64,000 nt of DNA, taken from the NCBI RefSeq assembly GCF_046156175.1, contig NZ_JAYLVL010000005.1, positions 1 through 64,000 on the forward strand. Direction: 5' to 3'. Origin of the DNA: Lacisediminihabitans sp046156175 (GTDB lineage: Bacteria > Actinomycetota > Actinomycetes > Actinomycetales > Microbacteriaceae). Under the pieces are notes generated by a model that did not search any database, was not told the DNA's origin, and saw only the letters and a list, made by a program, of their open reading frames with translations. A program made the position numbers and the translations under genes. Below, in pieces: positions 16,787-26,010 of this stretch (position 1 is its first letter; the number at the start of each line of letters is the position of its first letter).

Positions 16787-16873
16787 GGGACGATCAACGG
16801 GCGGTATTTCTCGGCGGCGCGAGAGGACGCTCAAGACCTCTTTTCGTCAGGATCGGCCGCCCGTAAGCGGAAC
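16787..16873. repeat. Inverted-repeat element, copy D
   Basis: Shows the shared order CGGGCGGTATTTC, GGCGCGAGAG, CTCAAGACCTCTTTTCGTC, GATCGGCCGCCCGTAAGCGG. A short inverted copy of its start (GAAATACCG, 16769-16777) precedes it, and a partial second ACTTTTCGTCCG follows near 16888. Confidence 0.75.
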
Positions 16874-16984
16874 GGCTACCGGGGCAACTTTTCGTCCGAA
16901 TGCGAGTCAGTTCATTTTCAGAGGTGAAGCCGGGTCGGATGAATTGGGATGAAGAAGCCAACAAAGGTGGTCGCTTTGGTGACG

Positions 16985-17755
16985 CTATCGGTAACGGGCT
17001 GCGGCAGATTTGCCGCCGGTCAAAGATTTGGAGTTACGGGCTGTGATCGTCCACCAGGTGACTCGTACGAATGCTTCGACGACGATCCGGGTGCTCATTT
17101 TGGATCTGCCGTGCAGTCGTTCCACGAAAGTGATGGGGACTTCCACGATGGTTGCCCCGGCACGTTCTAGTTGCCAAGCAAGTTCGATTTGAAACGCATA
17201 GCCTTGCGCATCAATTTTGGAGAGGTCGAGGGATTTGAGTGCCTCGGAGGAAAATGCTCGGTAGCCAGAGGTGAGGTCATGCAGTCGTGACCCTAAAAGG
17301 GTGCGTGCATATCGGGTGCCTGCACGGGAAATGAATTGACGGTACCACGGCCAATTCTCAACTGTTCCCCCCGCGATCCAGCGCGTTCCGATTGCGAGAT
17401 CCGCTCCGTTGCCAACGGCGGCGAGCAGCGTAGGTAGCTCTTCGGGCTGATGTGATCCATCAGCATCCATCTCCACGATTGCGGTGAAACGTTTAGACAG
17501 TGCCCAGGTGAAACCGGCAATGTACGCCGGTCCAAGACCCTCCTTGTGCGGCCGTTTCAAAACGTGTACCCGGGATTCGTCGGCTGCGAATAGGTCAGCC
17601 CAATCACCGGTGCCGTCGGGGCTGTTGTCATCGACGACGAGGATTTCCGCGGTCGGTACGGCAGTCAGGATGCGAGAAAGGACGCCAGGGAGAGTCTCTC
17701 GTTCGCAGTAGGTGGGAAGAATTACGAGAGGTTTAGGGGTTGCGGAGGAATTCAC
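16985..17755 (-). CDS. Polyprenol-phosphate mannosyltransferase (GT2)
   Basis: 256 residues of a GT-A glycosyltransferase. Motifs: 'ILVVDDNSPDGTGDW' (D42, D43), 'EMDADGSHQPEE' (D97, D99) and 'TSGYRAFS', with 'FVERLHGRSKMS' near the C-terminus, as in actinobacterial Ppm1/dolichol-phosphate mannose synthase. It transfers mannose from GDP-mannose to polyprenyl phosphate at the inner membrane face. No membrane domain is fused. It overlaps the upstream GT39 gene by 23 nt, so the lipid-linked donor and its user are co-expressed. Confidence 0.92.
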   Translation of the reverse strand: MNSSATPKPLVILPTYCERETLPGVLSRILTAVPTAEILVVDDNSPDGTGDWADLFAADESRVHVLKRPHKEGLGPAYIAGFTWALSKRFTAIVEMDADGSHQPEELPTLLAAVGNGADLAIGTRWIAGGTVENWPWYRQFISRAGTRYARTLLGSRLHDLTSGYRAFSSEALKSLDLSKIDAQGYAFQIELAWQLERAGATIVEVPITFVERLHGRSKMSTRIVVEAFVRVTWWTITARNSKSLTGGKSAAARYR

Positions 17756-19232
17756 AGATCGTTTCTCTGTTCGTGGTGGATCGCTCGATCAATCGGTATC
17801 CAGCATTGTGCAAGAACCGAATATCAGAATTGTTGTCGCACGACGCGTTCTGCCCGGGACGCAAATACCAGAGTCTCGAATGGGTTTGAAGCGTGCCGGC
17901 GAGTTGAGAGAGCGCCGCTGTGGTGTCCGAAAATGACCACCGACCGGAATTGTTGAATGGCTTCAACAATCCGATATCGGAGACACGTTCAAAACTGTGC
18001 GGATATCCGTAGAGCGCGAGCCGTGGCCGAAGCGTTGACGGACCCGTCTCCGAAAAAAATATCGCGTCGCCCTCGCGGGAATTCTTCTGAATGTAGGCGG
18101 CCACCTCGGCTAAATCGCTGCCGCCGTTCTTCGCGTACAGGCTGCGCTGTGACACGTATGTGGGCACAGACACAACCACGATCAGCAGCAACCCCGCGAC
18201 AGGCAACCAACGACGCTCGAACGAACGAAGAGCGAGGGCGATTAATAACGCCGCTCCCGGCGCACAAAAGGACAAATATCGCGCCAGGAATAACGGTCCG
18301 TCAATCGTGTTCGCAATCAGCAAAAGGACCAACGGAAGCAAAGTCCACGCGGCCGCCAATGGGAACAACGGCATGCTGGTAAGACGTCTTCGAGTTCCGG
18401 GTATCGAAACCGCAATGATCATCAAAACAACCACGACGCCAGCAGTCCCGAACGACGAGTCAAAAAAGGGTTCAACAACTATCGACCACACGTTGACCAC
18501 ATTTTGATCAGCCAGCCAAGAAATCTGCCCTTTTTGTGATGCGACCGCCGCCAAGAACGGGGCCGATACAGCGATCGCGATCGCCACAGAAGCAACCCAA
18601 CGGATCTTGACGGACTTAGACGGTCGTGAAGACAAGAGGTACACGGCGTGAACCGGCAGGAGAAGCAGCGAGTAAATAAATAGGCCGGTGCTAGCAATGA
18701 TCGTCGCAACATAGACCAGCCAAGGCAGGCGCCGGGGCTGAGAGCTGCACCACAACAGGGCAATAACCGCCCACACTGCCAGCGCGGCCGTGATCGCGTA
18801 AGAGCGCGCCTCGGCCCCCATATATGTGGTGCGCGGGAGCACCACGAATACCGCGGCGGCAAGAAGTCCCAGTCGCTGGTCCTGCATACGTATCCCGAGG
18901 ATTACAAGACCAGCAGTCGCACATCCAATCGCCATCGCGGAAGGAGCCCGCAATGACAACTCGCTCGACCCGAAAAAATCGATCCACACATGCATCAGGG
19001 CGTAATACAACGCATGGACTGCGTCCTTGTGTCCAACGAACTCGACCAACGACACCCAATCAAGCCGCGCAGCACGAACTGTTGCGACTTCATCGCTCCA
19101 CAACGATGGCCGCCACGACCAAGCAAAAGAAATCAGCGCACCAACAAGCCCGCACGCGATCACAACGATCCTCGAGAATGTCCCACCGCGAACGCTGTGA
19201 TCGGTCGAAACGTGACCTGATGCCGGGGTCAT
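17733..19232 (-). CDS. GT39-like membrane mannosyltransferase
   Basis: 499 residues if ATG 19232 is used, chosen because GGGAGG lies 4 bases upstream; the frame is open to 19322. About ten hydrophobic helices follow an N-terminal 'RPSLWSDEVATVRAARLDW', whose DE pair corresponds to the catalytic acidic motif of PMT/ArnT-like GT-C enzymes. 'GAEARSYAITAAL' and 'FLARYLSFCAPGAALL' are further GT39-like segments, and the soluble C-terminus is extracytoplasmic. Together with the next gene it probably O-mannosylates proteins or decorates envelope glycan using polyprenol-phosphate-mannose. Confidence 0.88.
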   Translation of the reverse strand: MTPASGHVSTDHSVRGGTFSRIVVIACGLVGALISFAWSWRPSLWSDEVATVRAARLDWVSLVEFVGHKDAVHALYYALMHVWIDFFGSSELSLRAPSAMAIGCATAGLVILGIRMQDQRLGLLAAAVFVVLPRTTYMGAEARSYAITAALAVWAVIALLWCSSQPRRLPWLVYVATIIASTGLFIYSLLLLPVHAVYLLSSRPSKSVKIRWVASVAIAIAVSAPFLAAVASQKGQISWLADQNVVNVWSIVVEPFFDSSFGTAGVVVVLMIIAVSIPGTRRRLTSMPLFPLAAAWTLLPLVLLLIANTIDGPLFLARYLSFCAPGAALLIALALRSFERRWLPVAGLLLIVVVSVPTYVSQRSLYAKNGGSDLAEVAAYIQKNSREGDAIFFSETGPSTLRPRLALYGYPHSFERVSDIGLLKPFNNSGRWSFSDTTAALSQLAGTLQTHSRLWYLRPGQNASCDNNSDIRFLHNAGYRLIERSTTNRETICEFLRNP

Positions 19233-19322
19233 ATTGCCTCCCGTTCCAGCCATGACATCACGCGTAGTGCGACTCACTCGATGTCGATCTGTGAGCAGGA
19301 GAGCCAGAGAGAAGGGTGACAA

Positions 19323-19865
19323 TGGCTGTAATAGCGCTCACGACAAAGCCATTGATTCTTCCAACTATTCAGCTTCCCGGCATTCACCGTGCTGGGATCG
19401 CCCATGACAACGGCCCGCATCGACACCGAGTCAGGGGCGGTTCGTGAGCGATCGTTGACAAGCACTCGATCAACAATAGTGAACCGAGTCTCCAGAACCA
19501 GAGCCTCAGCCGCCCGCCGCCCGGTGGTAATTGCAAGCTTGCACGAGAGCCATCGAGGCGCGACCTCGACTGTATTCGCCCGCCCGCAAGCGGGACGTCC
19601 TACGGGCACTCCCCCGCCGTTACTGGCATCGAGACATCAAAATTTCCGAGGGTGCCCGTTTAGGTGTTTCGACATTAAGCCCGATGACGGGGCGTCCTAC
19701 GCAACAAATCACTGTCTCGAAAACCAAAGGATTTTCGAGACACTCGAGCTGGACGGGTCTCCAGGATCGCGTTCCTTATATGTAGGAACGACTTCACCGT
19801 CTCGGTAAGTTATCTCGCGGGCCGCGAGTGTCTCGGATGCGGGCCTGAGGGTTTTTGAGTCAGCG
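19323..19865. other. Intergenic region, including a degenerate repeat and a crossover-like site
   Basis: No gene is supported. A 111-codon minus frame (19274-19609) has no ribosome site or family. At 19560-19600 'CGCCCGCCCGCAAGCGGGAC' resembles the right end of the ~85-bp repeat. The 30-bp inverted repeat at 19713-19742 is listed separately. Confidence 0.4.
19713..19742. promoter_or_regulatory. Invertase/resolvase crossover-like site
   Basis: Perfect 11-bp arms TGTCTCGAAAA and TTTTCGAGACA flank CCAAAGGA. The core resembles hix/gix-type sites of DNA invertases (arms ending GAAAACC-AA-GGTTTTC). It lies about 1.5 kb from an invertase-type recombinase gene (21204-21785) and just beyond the 3' end of a DUF1016 gene. 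A terminator role is possible but there is no T-run. Confidence 0.45.
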
Positions 19866-20909
19866 CTATTCCTGTTCGGCGGGCCCGTCAGTCCAGTCGA
19901 GCGCCGCTGCCAGCCGTTCAGCGTCAGGAAGCGCAGTTCGCTCCTCCGCCGGCAGGGTGTCATACGTGTACGTAGACACAGCCAACGGGGAACTGGACTG
20001 CCCCAGAGAATAACGAACAGTGTGATCGTTGCGACTGCCGCAGATCAAGATCCCGACTGTCGGGTTGTGGGCGGGTAGGCGCATTTTGTCGTCGACAACG
20101 GCAACGTAGAAGCCGAGCTTCCCGGCATACTCCGGCTGGAACTTCCCCGTCTTCAACTCGACGACGACGTAGCGCAGTTGGACAACATGGAAGAACAGCA
20201 AGTCCAGGTAAAAGTCGTCGCCGCCGACGTCGAAATGCACTTGCCGACCGACGAAAGCGAATCCGGCGCCGAGCTCCCGGAGGGTCTCGACGATGCGGTC
20301 CATCAGGGCCTGTTCCATGTCCCGTTCCGCCACCACACCGGTCAGGCCGAGGAAGTCGAACACGTAGGGGTCTTTCGCGATCTGCTGCGCAAGCTCAGAG
20401 TCAGGCGCCGGTAACTGCCGGGTGAAGTTGCTGGGACCAGCCCCGACACGTTCCCGGCTTCGGTTCATAATCTGGTTCATCAACACGTTCCGTGACCAAC
20501 CATGCTCGACCGCTGCTGCTGCATACCAATCGCGTGTCACAGGGTCATCGAGTTTGTCCAGCAAGACGGTGATGTGACCCCACGGCAATTGTGCAACAGC
20601 CTGTTGCACAATTGGCTCGCCCGACCACGCCGAGGCGAACGACCTCATATATTGCAGATTGCGATACGACAGGCCGGTCATCTGCGGGAACTCCGCGCGG
20701 AGATCATCCGCTATGCGGCGGATTACCCCACTCCCCCACGCTTGGGTCTCCTGCTGCGCCAGGATCTCGTTCCCGAGATTCCAATACAACTCCACCAGTT
20801 GCGTGTTGACCACGCGTTGAGCACGAATCTGAGCGTCTCGCACACGGGTCTTCAACCCGGCGAGGAAGTTGAGGTATCCGTCTGGGATCGCTGCAACGGT
20901 ATCGGCCAT
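19866..20909 (-). CDS. DUF1016 (YhcG-type) PD-(D/E)XK nuclease-like protein
   Basis: 347 residues. The N-terminal domain (about 15-170) has 'NTQLVELYWNLGNEI', 'YRNLQYMRSFA' and 'QLPWGHITVLLDK', hallmarks of DUF1016_N. The C-terminal domain (about 175-330) has the nuclease core 'DDFYLDLLFFHVVQLRYVVVELKTG', split as D236 and E251-x-K253. Members are found in defence regions and beside type I restriction systems; the biological role is not settled. It is monocistronic here, with an invertase-like recombinase gene divergent 294 bp away. Confidence 0.9.
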   Translation of the reverse strand: MADTVAAIPDGYLNFLAGLKTRVRDAQIRAQRVVNTQLVELYWNLGNEILAQQETQAWGSGVIRRIADDLRAEFPQMTGLSYRNLQYMRSFASAWSGEPIVQQAVAQLPWGHITVLLDKLDDPVTRDWYAAAAVEHGWSRNVLMNQIMNRSRERVGAGPSNFTRQLPAPDSELAQQIAKDPYVFDFLGLTGVVAERDMEQALMDRIVETLRELGAGFAFVGRQVHFDVGGDDFYLDLLFFHVVQLRYVVVELKTGKFQPEYAGKLGFYVAVVDDKMRLPAHNPTVGILICGSRNDHTVRYSLGQSSSPLAVSTYTYDTLPAEERTALPDAERLAAALDWTDGPAEQE

Positions 20910-21203
20910 GCCCCTATTGTGGCCGACCCCTCCGGCATCAGCCCATCATCACCACCGGCGGAGTGCGTCAACACAAACTGCCGGTACCGATAAATGACAC
21001 CGGCCGGCTCACCCGCGCCGCCGCTGAACCCGATCAGGGCGTCCCATCAAAGGATCCTTAGACAAGACGAACCGTCCGCATTCCACCACATCGAAAATTC
21101 TTGGCGTGTTCGCTCAGTCCCCTGTCTCAACAATGTGTCTCACACTGCTATTCTCAAGATTACAAGATTTAGACCTTTGGCGAGAAACTAAGAGGTAACC
21201 CCT

Positions 21204-21785
21204 ATGACAGTTCTTGGTTATGCGCGAGTGAGCACTGCGGACCAGAACACCGAGCTCCAAATCCGGGAACTGGAAGCCGCGGGATGCCAACGCATCTACC
21301 GCGACCAGGGGATCAGCGGGACCAAGATCAGCCGGCCCGAGCTGGACAAAATGCTCGACCGCCTGAGCCAGGGCGATGAAGTGGTGGTGTGGAAGCTGGA
21401 CCGGTTGGGACGCAACACTCGCCACCTCCTCGAGCTGCTCGATGGGTTCACCGAACGCGGCATCAAGTTCCGTTCCTTGCGCGACGGAATAGCCACCGAT
21501 CCCGACAGCGAATTAGGGGGTGCCATGGCCAAGGCGATGGTCACCATCATGTCCGCTTTCGCGCAGCTCGAGCGCGACCAGCTCTCCGAACGAACTCGCG
21601 CCGGCATGGCCGTGGCGGCCTCCCACGGGCGGAAAGCAGGGCGGCGCGAAGTCACCGCCGACCATCGTGCCGTCACGAGAGCCCGCGAACTAAGAGCCCA
21701 AGGCCTGAAACCAGCTGACATCGGAAAGATCATCGGCACGAGTCGTGCCACCGTCTACCGATACCTCAACATGAATGCCGGTTGA
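21204..21785 (+). CDS. Serine recombinase (resolvase/invertase)
   Basis: 193 residues, AGAGGTAACCCCT before the ATG. The catalytic domain has S10 in 'GYARVSTADQN', 'DQGISGTKISRPELDKML' and 'VVWKLDRLGRNTRHLLEL', with 'AMVTIMSAFAQLERDQLSER' in the long E helix. A C-terminal Hin-type HTH ends 'IGKIIGTSRATVYRYL'. It forms DNA cross-overs at short inverted sites. The 95 bp upstream contains TGTCTC twice (near 21123 and 21136) and AT-rich DNA that may be its own site. It may act on the invertase-like site at 19713-19742. Confidence 0.94.
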   Translation: MTVLGYARVSTADQNTELQIRELEAAGCQRIYRDQGISGTKISRPELDKMLDRLSQGDEVVVWKLDRLGRNTRHLLELLDGFTERGIKFRSLRDGIATDPDSELGGAMAKAMVTIMSAFAQLERDQLSERTRAGMAVAASHGRKAGRREVTADHRAVTRARELRAQGLKPADIGKIIGTSRATVYRYLNMNAG

Positions 21786-21915
21786 CACCAGCACCGGAAA
21801 CAAGCGATTCGCCCAAACTCGGCCATTCCCGAACTTGATTCTTCTCATGCGCCAAAATGTCATAGAGCTCTGCGGGGCGTATTTAACAGCAAGCGGGACA
21901 CGTTGCTACTTGTCC

Positions 21916-22866
21916 TCAGTCCTCGACGGATCGGTCTGTGTGCGACGGTGAATGGGTGAGCTTTCCCGGTTGGGCCACCGGTGCGCCATTGGCCCAGATC
22001 AGGCGATCGATGTACATCTGCCGTCGGGTGCGTGCGGGATTCCATGCGTGATAGGCGATGAGCGCGGCTCCGTCGGGGTCGTGGGTCACGGAGTTGTGGC
22101 CCGGGCCGATGAGTCCTGTGATGGCCGTGCTGAGAATATCGGCTTGAGCGCTGGGCGTGTGCGTCCAGGGGCCGAGAGCGGATGATGCGGTGGCGACGGA
22201 GACACCGTATCCCGCGCCTTCCCATGAACCGCCCGAGAAGAATAGGTGGTAGCGGCCGTGCTGCTGCACGACGGTTGGGCCTTCGAGGGTGTGCCAGTTC
22301 AAGACGCGACCGTACATGTGACGGGAGCGTTCGTAGATCTGCCAGTCTGAATCTGGCGCGCGGACTGCGGTCGTCGCCGTTTCCACGTCTGTCATAGTGA
22401 TCATCCGTTTGACCGCAAGATGGGTGCCAGGTCGCGGTGCATCGAGCACGTCGCGTGCGAAGAAAAGGTATCGGTCACCGTTGTGGTCTCGGAACGGGTG
22501 CGCGTCGATCGCAAAAGTCTCGTCCGGGGTGAGGTTCACGCCGGTGTCGTCAAATGGCCCGAAGGGCGAATCAGCGACTGCGACTCGAAGGTGATGGCCC
22601 GCTATCCCATGTCCGACGGAATAATACATCCAATATTGACCGTCAGCGAATGCAACTTCTGGCGCCCAGTAAGAGTCGCCGAGCGCCGGATCCGTGCCGG
22701 CGAAAACGGTACCGATGGGTGTCCAGATTTTCAAGTCCGGTGAGCATAACGCTTCGAATCCTCGGGTGGAGAGTGCGGGGTCACCGGTGCCGTAGGCGAA
22801 GTATTTTCCCTCGAATCGGGTCAGGAATGGGTCGGCGAAGTATCCGCTGAAGACTGGTTTACGCAT
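21916..22866 (-). CDS. Glycoside hydrolase family 43 enzyme
   Basis: 316 residues, no signal peptide. The five-bladed propeller signatures are 'GYFADPFLTRFEGKYFAYGT' (catalytic base D12), 'FAIDAHPFRDHNGDRYLFF' (D121) and 'LEGPTVVQQHGRYHLFFS' (acid E195). GH43 enzymes release arabinose or xylose from short oligosaccharides; with importer genes upstream this acts in the cytosol on imported sugars. It is the last gene of the operon and overlaps the preceding GH1-like gene by 8 nt. Confidence 0.92.
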   Translation of the reverse strand: MRKPVFSGYFADPFLTRFEGKYFAYGTGDPALSTRGFEALCSPDLKIWTPIGTVFAGTDPALGDSYWAPEVAFADGQYWMYYSVGHGIAGHHLRVAVADSPFGPFDDTGVNLTPDETFAIDAHPFRDHNGDRYLFFARDVLDAPRPGTHLAVKRMITMTDVETATTAVRAPDSDWQIYERSRHMYGRVLNWHTLEGPTVVQQHGRYHLFFSGGSWEGAGYGVSVATASSALGPWTHTPSAQADILSTAITGLIGPGHNSVTHDPDGAALIAYHAWNPARTRRQMYIDRLIWANGAPVAQPGKLTHSPSHTDRSVED

Positions 22867-24187
22867 TCGTTTTTACCATTGGAATACCGGCAGCGAGCTC
22901 GGCAAAGCGGAGCGCTGCTGATGTGGGCGCTCGCCCAAGGTGCCCGTCCTCCCCTTCCTCGAGACGGATGAGGCCCATTCGACGCAGGAACGGTGTCTTT
23001 CGTCTGTCGCCGAGCTGCGAGGTGCTCGACGTTGACCTCGCGGAGATAATCGCGTCGTCGACGACAAACTCTTCGACGTTTTGCCCGGCTGATGCGTAGG
23101 ACCAGTCGACGAAGTCCATGATCGGCCACCAGGTGTAGCCGCGGAGGTCCATTCCGTCGGCACGTAGTTCCTTGACGCGCTGCGCTGAGTCGTTCAGCCA
23201 GTTCGTTCGAGTTGCATCGTCGCCTTCAATGCTCGTCTCGGTGATCAGCATCGGCAGCGCATAGCGGTCCGCAAACCGAGCCAACGATTGCGTCAGTCCC
23301 GCTTCGCCGAGGTTTGTGGCGACCTGGGAAACAATGCCATCTGACTGTGTAAGCGTGCGCGGGGAGAGATCAGGGTAGTAATTGACCCCGAGCAGGTCGA
23401 TGACGGGAACATTAGTGCGCATCGAGTCGAGTTGTTGCCGAGTAGCTCCGTTGTCGATGAGCCATTCGTACATCTCGTGCGATGGATCGACTCGTCCCAA
23501 TAGGAGATCCGTTGGCAGCATCCCCAGCGATGACAGCTGCCTCGCGTGATCTTCAAGATCCTTTTCGGCTGTCTGGTACAAAGTCGCTGCTTCGACGTGC
23601 ACGATGATCGCCTCAGGGTTCGCTGCCCGTACGGCGGCAATGCTGCTGGAGATTCCGGTGACGATGCCGAGCATCACGGTCGTCCAGCCATTCCAGCCCG
23701 TAAGCGCTGGTGGCCAGACCCCGCGAAGCCCGCAGAATGAGGCGGTTGTCAGGGGTTCGTTGAGGGGGGTGATGTGGTCCACCATCCCTCGATATCGTCC
23801 CGCGAACGCTCCGGCGAATTTCGCGATTGTCTCCGGGTATTCGGGATCGGCGAAGGAGTGCCTCAACCAGGTGGGGGTTCCGTAGTGGACGAGGTCGGCG
23901 ATGACGGTGAGGCCCAGCTCATTGCTTGCATACTCGAGTCTCTCGTCGAGGACAGTCCAGTCGAACTCGTTGGGGCCTGTGTGCACGAGTGGCCAGTTGA
24001 CGCCGTAGCGAACGGATGTTCCACCCATTTCGCGCACTGCCCGAAGGTCGGCCTGCCAATGGGCGCTGTGCTCTGTTAGCTCATATTCGTCGAGTGGCAG
24101 CATGCCAGACTCGAGAGGTGGATAGACGCAGGTGTCTTCTATGCCGCCGATCCAGGAGAACGAACCGGGAATAAATGGGTTTGTCAT
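22859..24187 (-). CDS. GH1-like beta-glycosidase
   Basis: 442 residues, TIM barrel. 'VRYGVNWPLVHTGPNEFDW' and 'HYGTPTWLRHSF' are followed by 'HITPLNEPLT' (acid/base E144) and 'LPMLITETSIEGDD' (nucleophile E317), corresponding to the T-x-NEP and I/VTEN motifs of clan A GH1 enzymes, though the second lacks the usual Asn-Gly. 'GVNYYPD' matches the GH1 'GxNYY' motif. It is shorter and more diverged than standard GH1, so substrate is uncertain; the operon suggests a plant-type oligosaccharide. Cytosolic. Confidence 0.85.
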   Translation of the reverse strand: MTNPFIPGSFSWIGGIEDTCVYPPLESGMLPLDEYELTEHSAHWQADLRAVREMGGTSVRYGVNWPLVHTGPNEFDWTVLDERLEYASNELGLTVIADLVHYGTPTWLRHSFADPEYPETIAKFAGAFAGRYRGMVDHITPLNEPLTTASFCGLRGVWPPALTGWNGWTTVMLGIVTGISSSIAAVRAANPEAIIVHVEAATLYQTAEKDLEDHARQLSSLGMLPTDLLLGRVDPSHEMYEWLIDNGATRQQLDSMRTNVPVIDLLGVNYYPDLSPRTLTQSDGIVSQVATNLGEAGLTQSLARFADRYALPMLITETSIEGDDATRTNWLNDSAQRVKELRADGMDLRGYTWWPIMDFVDWSYASAGQNVEEFVVDDAIISARSTSSTSQLGDRRKTPFLRRMGLIRLEEGEDGHLGRAPTSAALRFAELAAGIPMVKTNA

Positions 24188-24191
24188 CAGG

Positions 24192-25046
24192 TCACTTCAA
24201 TCCGGTGGTGGCGACTCCGGCTACGAAGTATTTTTGGGCGAAGAAGAAAGCAACTGCAATAGGGAGCAGTGAAATTGTGGCTCCCGCGAGTAGGACTGCA
24301 TGGTCGGTGATGTGCTGCCCGCCGAACAGGGTGAGCCCGGCCGGGAGCGTCAACATGTCTGGCGAGGTAGTGACCACTAGCGGCCAGAGCAGGTCGTTCC
24401 ACAGGTTCATGAAGTTGAGGATCGCCACTGTGGCGATGGCGGGTTTCGACAACGGCAAGATGACCTGCCAATAGATGCGCCAGTGGCTGGCCCCATCGAT
24501 ACGTGCCGCTTCATCGAGTTCTGTGGGGATGCTGATGAAGAACTGGCGAAATAGGAAGATACCGAATGCGCTGGTTGCCCTCGGGATGATGAGTCCCTGA
24601 TAGGTGTTGAGCCAGCCGAAGTGGAATAGCTCAATGAAAACCGGGATTAGTGTCACCTGGAAGGGCACCATGAGTGTTGCAAGCACAATCCAAAAGCAGA
24701 TCGTCCGCCCACGGAAATGCAGACGGGCGAGTGCATACGCGCACATTGAGTCGAACAGCAGGGTTGCCGCTGTGGTGACTCCCGCGAAGATGAACGAGTT
24801 GAGAAGCAGCCGCACGAAGGGCAGTTGCTGCCACACCCCGATGTACCCGTGAAGCGTGATCGAGGTAGGGAACAGGCTTGCTGGGTTGTGGAACAGGTCG
24901 TTTTCGGAACGCAGCGAGCCTGACAGCATCCAGATGAATGGGACGATCGCGGCGGCCACGCCGAGTCCAAGGAAGATCCATTTCGCGGAGGCCTGCAGCG
25001 GATGGGGGCGTGTCTTGCTGCGAACGCGGAGAGTGTCAGTCGACAT
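24192..25046 (-). CDS. ABC sugar permease, MalG type
   Basis: 284 residues from ATG 25046; the longer frame upstream lies inside the preceding permease gene. Six membrane segments are apparent, and the cytoplasmic EAA loop 'DEAARIDGASHWRIYWQVIL' followed by 'PLSKP' contacts the ATPase. It pairs with the MalF-type permease (overlap 11 nt). No ATPase gene is present in the operon, so a shared MsiK-like ATPase encoded elsewhere must energise it. Confidence 0.94.
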   Translation of the reverse strand: MSTDTLRVRSKTRPHPLQASAKWIFLGLGVAAAIVPFIWMLSGSLRSENDLFHNPASLFPTSITLHGYIGVWQQLPFVRLLLNSFIFAGVTTAATLLFDSMCAYALARLHFRGRTICFWIVLATLMVPFQVTLIPVFIELFHFGWLNTYQGLIIPRATSAFGIFLFRQFFISIPTELDEAARIDGASHWRIYWQVILPLSKPAIATVAILNFMNLWNDLLWPLVVTTSPDMLTLPAGLTLFGGQHITDHAVLLAGATISLLPIAVAFFFAQKYFVAGVATTGLK

Positions 25047-26010
25047 CGTTGAACCTAAAGAATCGGAGCTGGAGGGCTGAGATGAGCATGATGATAAGGA
25101 ACAGCACGAACGAAATCGCGGACGCATAACCGGTCTGATAGTTCACGAACCCGTCGCGATAGACGAGGTTCACGAGAGAGTCTGTTTTGAATAGCGGACC
25201 ACCGCCGGTCATGACGTAGACAAGATCGAAGATCTGCAAGGACTGGATGGTGAGGATCAGCGTTGCGAACAGCATGGTGGGCCGGATTCCCGGGGGCGTG
25301 ATGTAACGGATAATCTGCAGCGTCCCGGCTCCGTCAAGGCGACCTGCCTCGTAGCGTTCCTGCGGTACACCTTTGAGTCCGGCGAGCAGCAGGATCATTG
25401 CGAATCCCAGGTTCTTCCAGATGCTCACAAAAATCACGGTTGGCAGAGCGAGGCTGGTTGAGGTGAGCCACGCCACCGGCGGCAAACCGAGAAGGTCGAA
25501 AATACCGCCGACCAATCCGATGCTCGGGTCCAGCAGAAACTTCCAAACCAGTCCGATGCTGACCAGCGACACGATGGTGGGGAAGAAGAAAATGGAGCGA
25601 ACGATCCGTGTCACGATCCCTTCGCCCTGGAGAAGAAGCGCCAGGATAAAGCCGACAACGATGAGCACGGCGACCGAAATTACTGTGAACTCCAGGGTGA
25701 CTCCGAGAGCATTCCAGAATTGGGGATCTTTCACGAGCGTGACGTAATTGTCCAGCCCGATCCAGGCGGCCGGACCCCCAATCGTGACGCTCTGGAAACT
25801 GAAGATGAACGACTGAACGATCGGATAAATCACGAAGATGCCGAGGATCAAGAAGCTCGGCACCATGAACAAGACGGCGGGCTGCCAGCGACGACGACGA
25901 GGTAGCCTCCCGCCCGAGCGACGCGTTAGAGCGTCGCCCGGGCGGGAGGGGATTCCTGCTCGCGAGGAACGAGAGAGAATCCGATCAGATGCGATCACTA
26001 CCCCTTGCAT
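25036..26010 (-). CDS. ABC sugar permease, MalF type
   Basis: 324 residues. A ~40-residue Arg-rich cytoplasmic N-terminus precedes six membrane segments; the EAA loop is 'YEAGRLDGAGTLQIIRYITP'. The start at 26010 overlaps the end of the binding-protein gene by 13 nt, suggesting coupling; alternative GTG starts lie a few codons in. It forms the heterodimeric channel with the MalG-type subunit. Confidence 0.93.
   Translation of the reverse strand: MQGVVIASDRILSRSSRAGIPSRPGDALTRRSGGRLPRRRRWQPAVLFMVPSFLILGIFVIYPIVQSFIFSFQSVTIGGPAAWIGLDNYVTLVKDPQFWNALGVTLEFTVISVAVLIVVGFILALLLQGEGIVTRIVRSIFFFPTIVSLVSIGLVWKFLLDPSIGLVGGIFDLLGLPPVAWLTSTSLALPTVIFVSIWKNLGFAMILLLAGLKGVPQERYEAGRLDGAGTLQIIRYITPPGIRPTMLFATLILTIQSLQIFDLVYVMTGGGPLFKTDSLVNLVYRDGFVNYQTGYASAISFVLFLIIMLISALQLRFFRFNDVD

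Noticed and set aside
15209..16873. Integron attC sites
   Set aside because: The arrangement is cassette-like, but the GTTRRRY core is not conserved (GTTAGCG, GATAGTG, GTAAGAG, GTAAGCG) and no IntI gene was seen.
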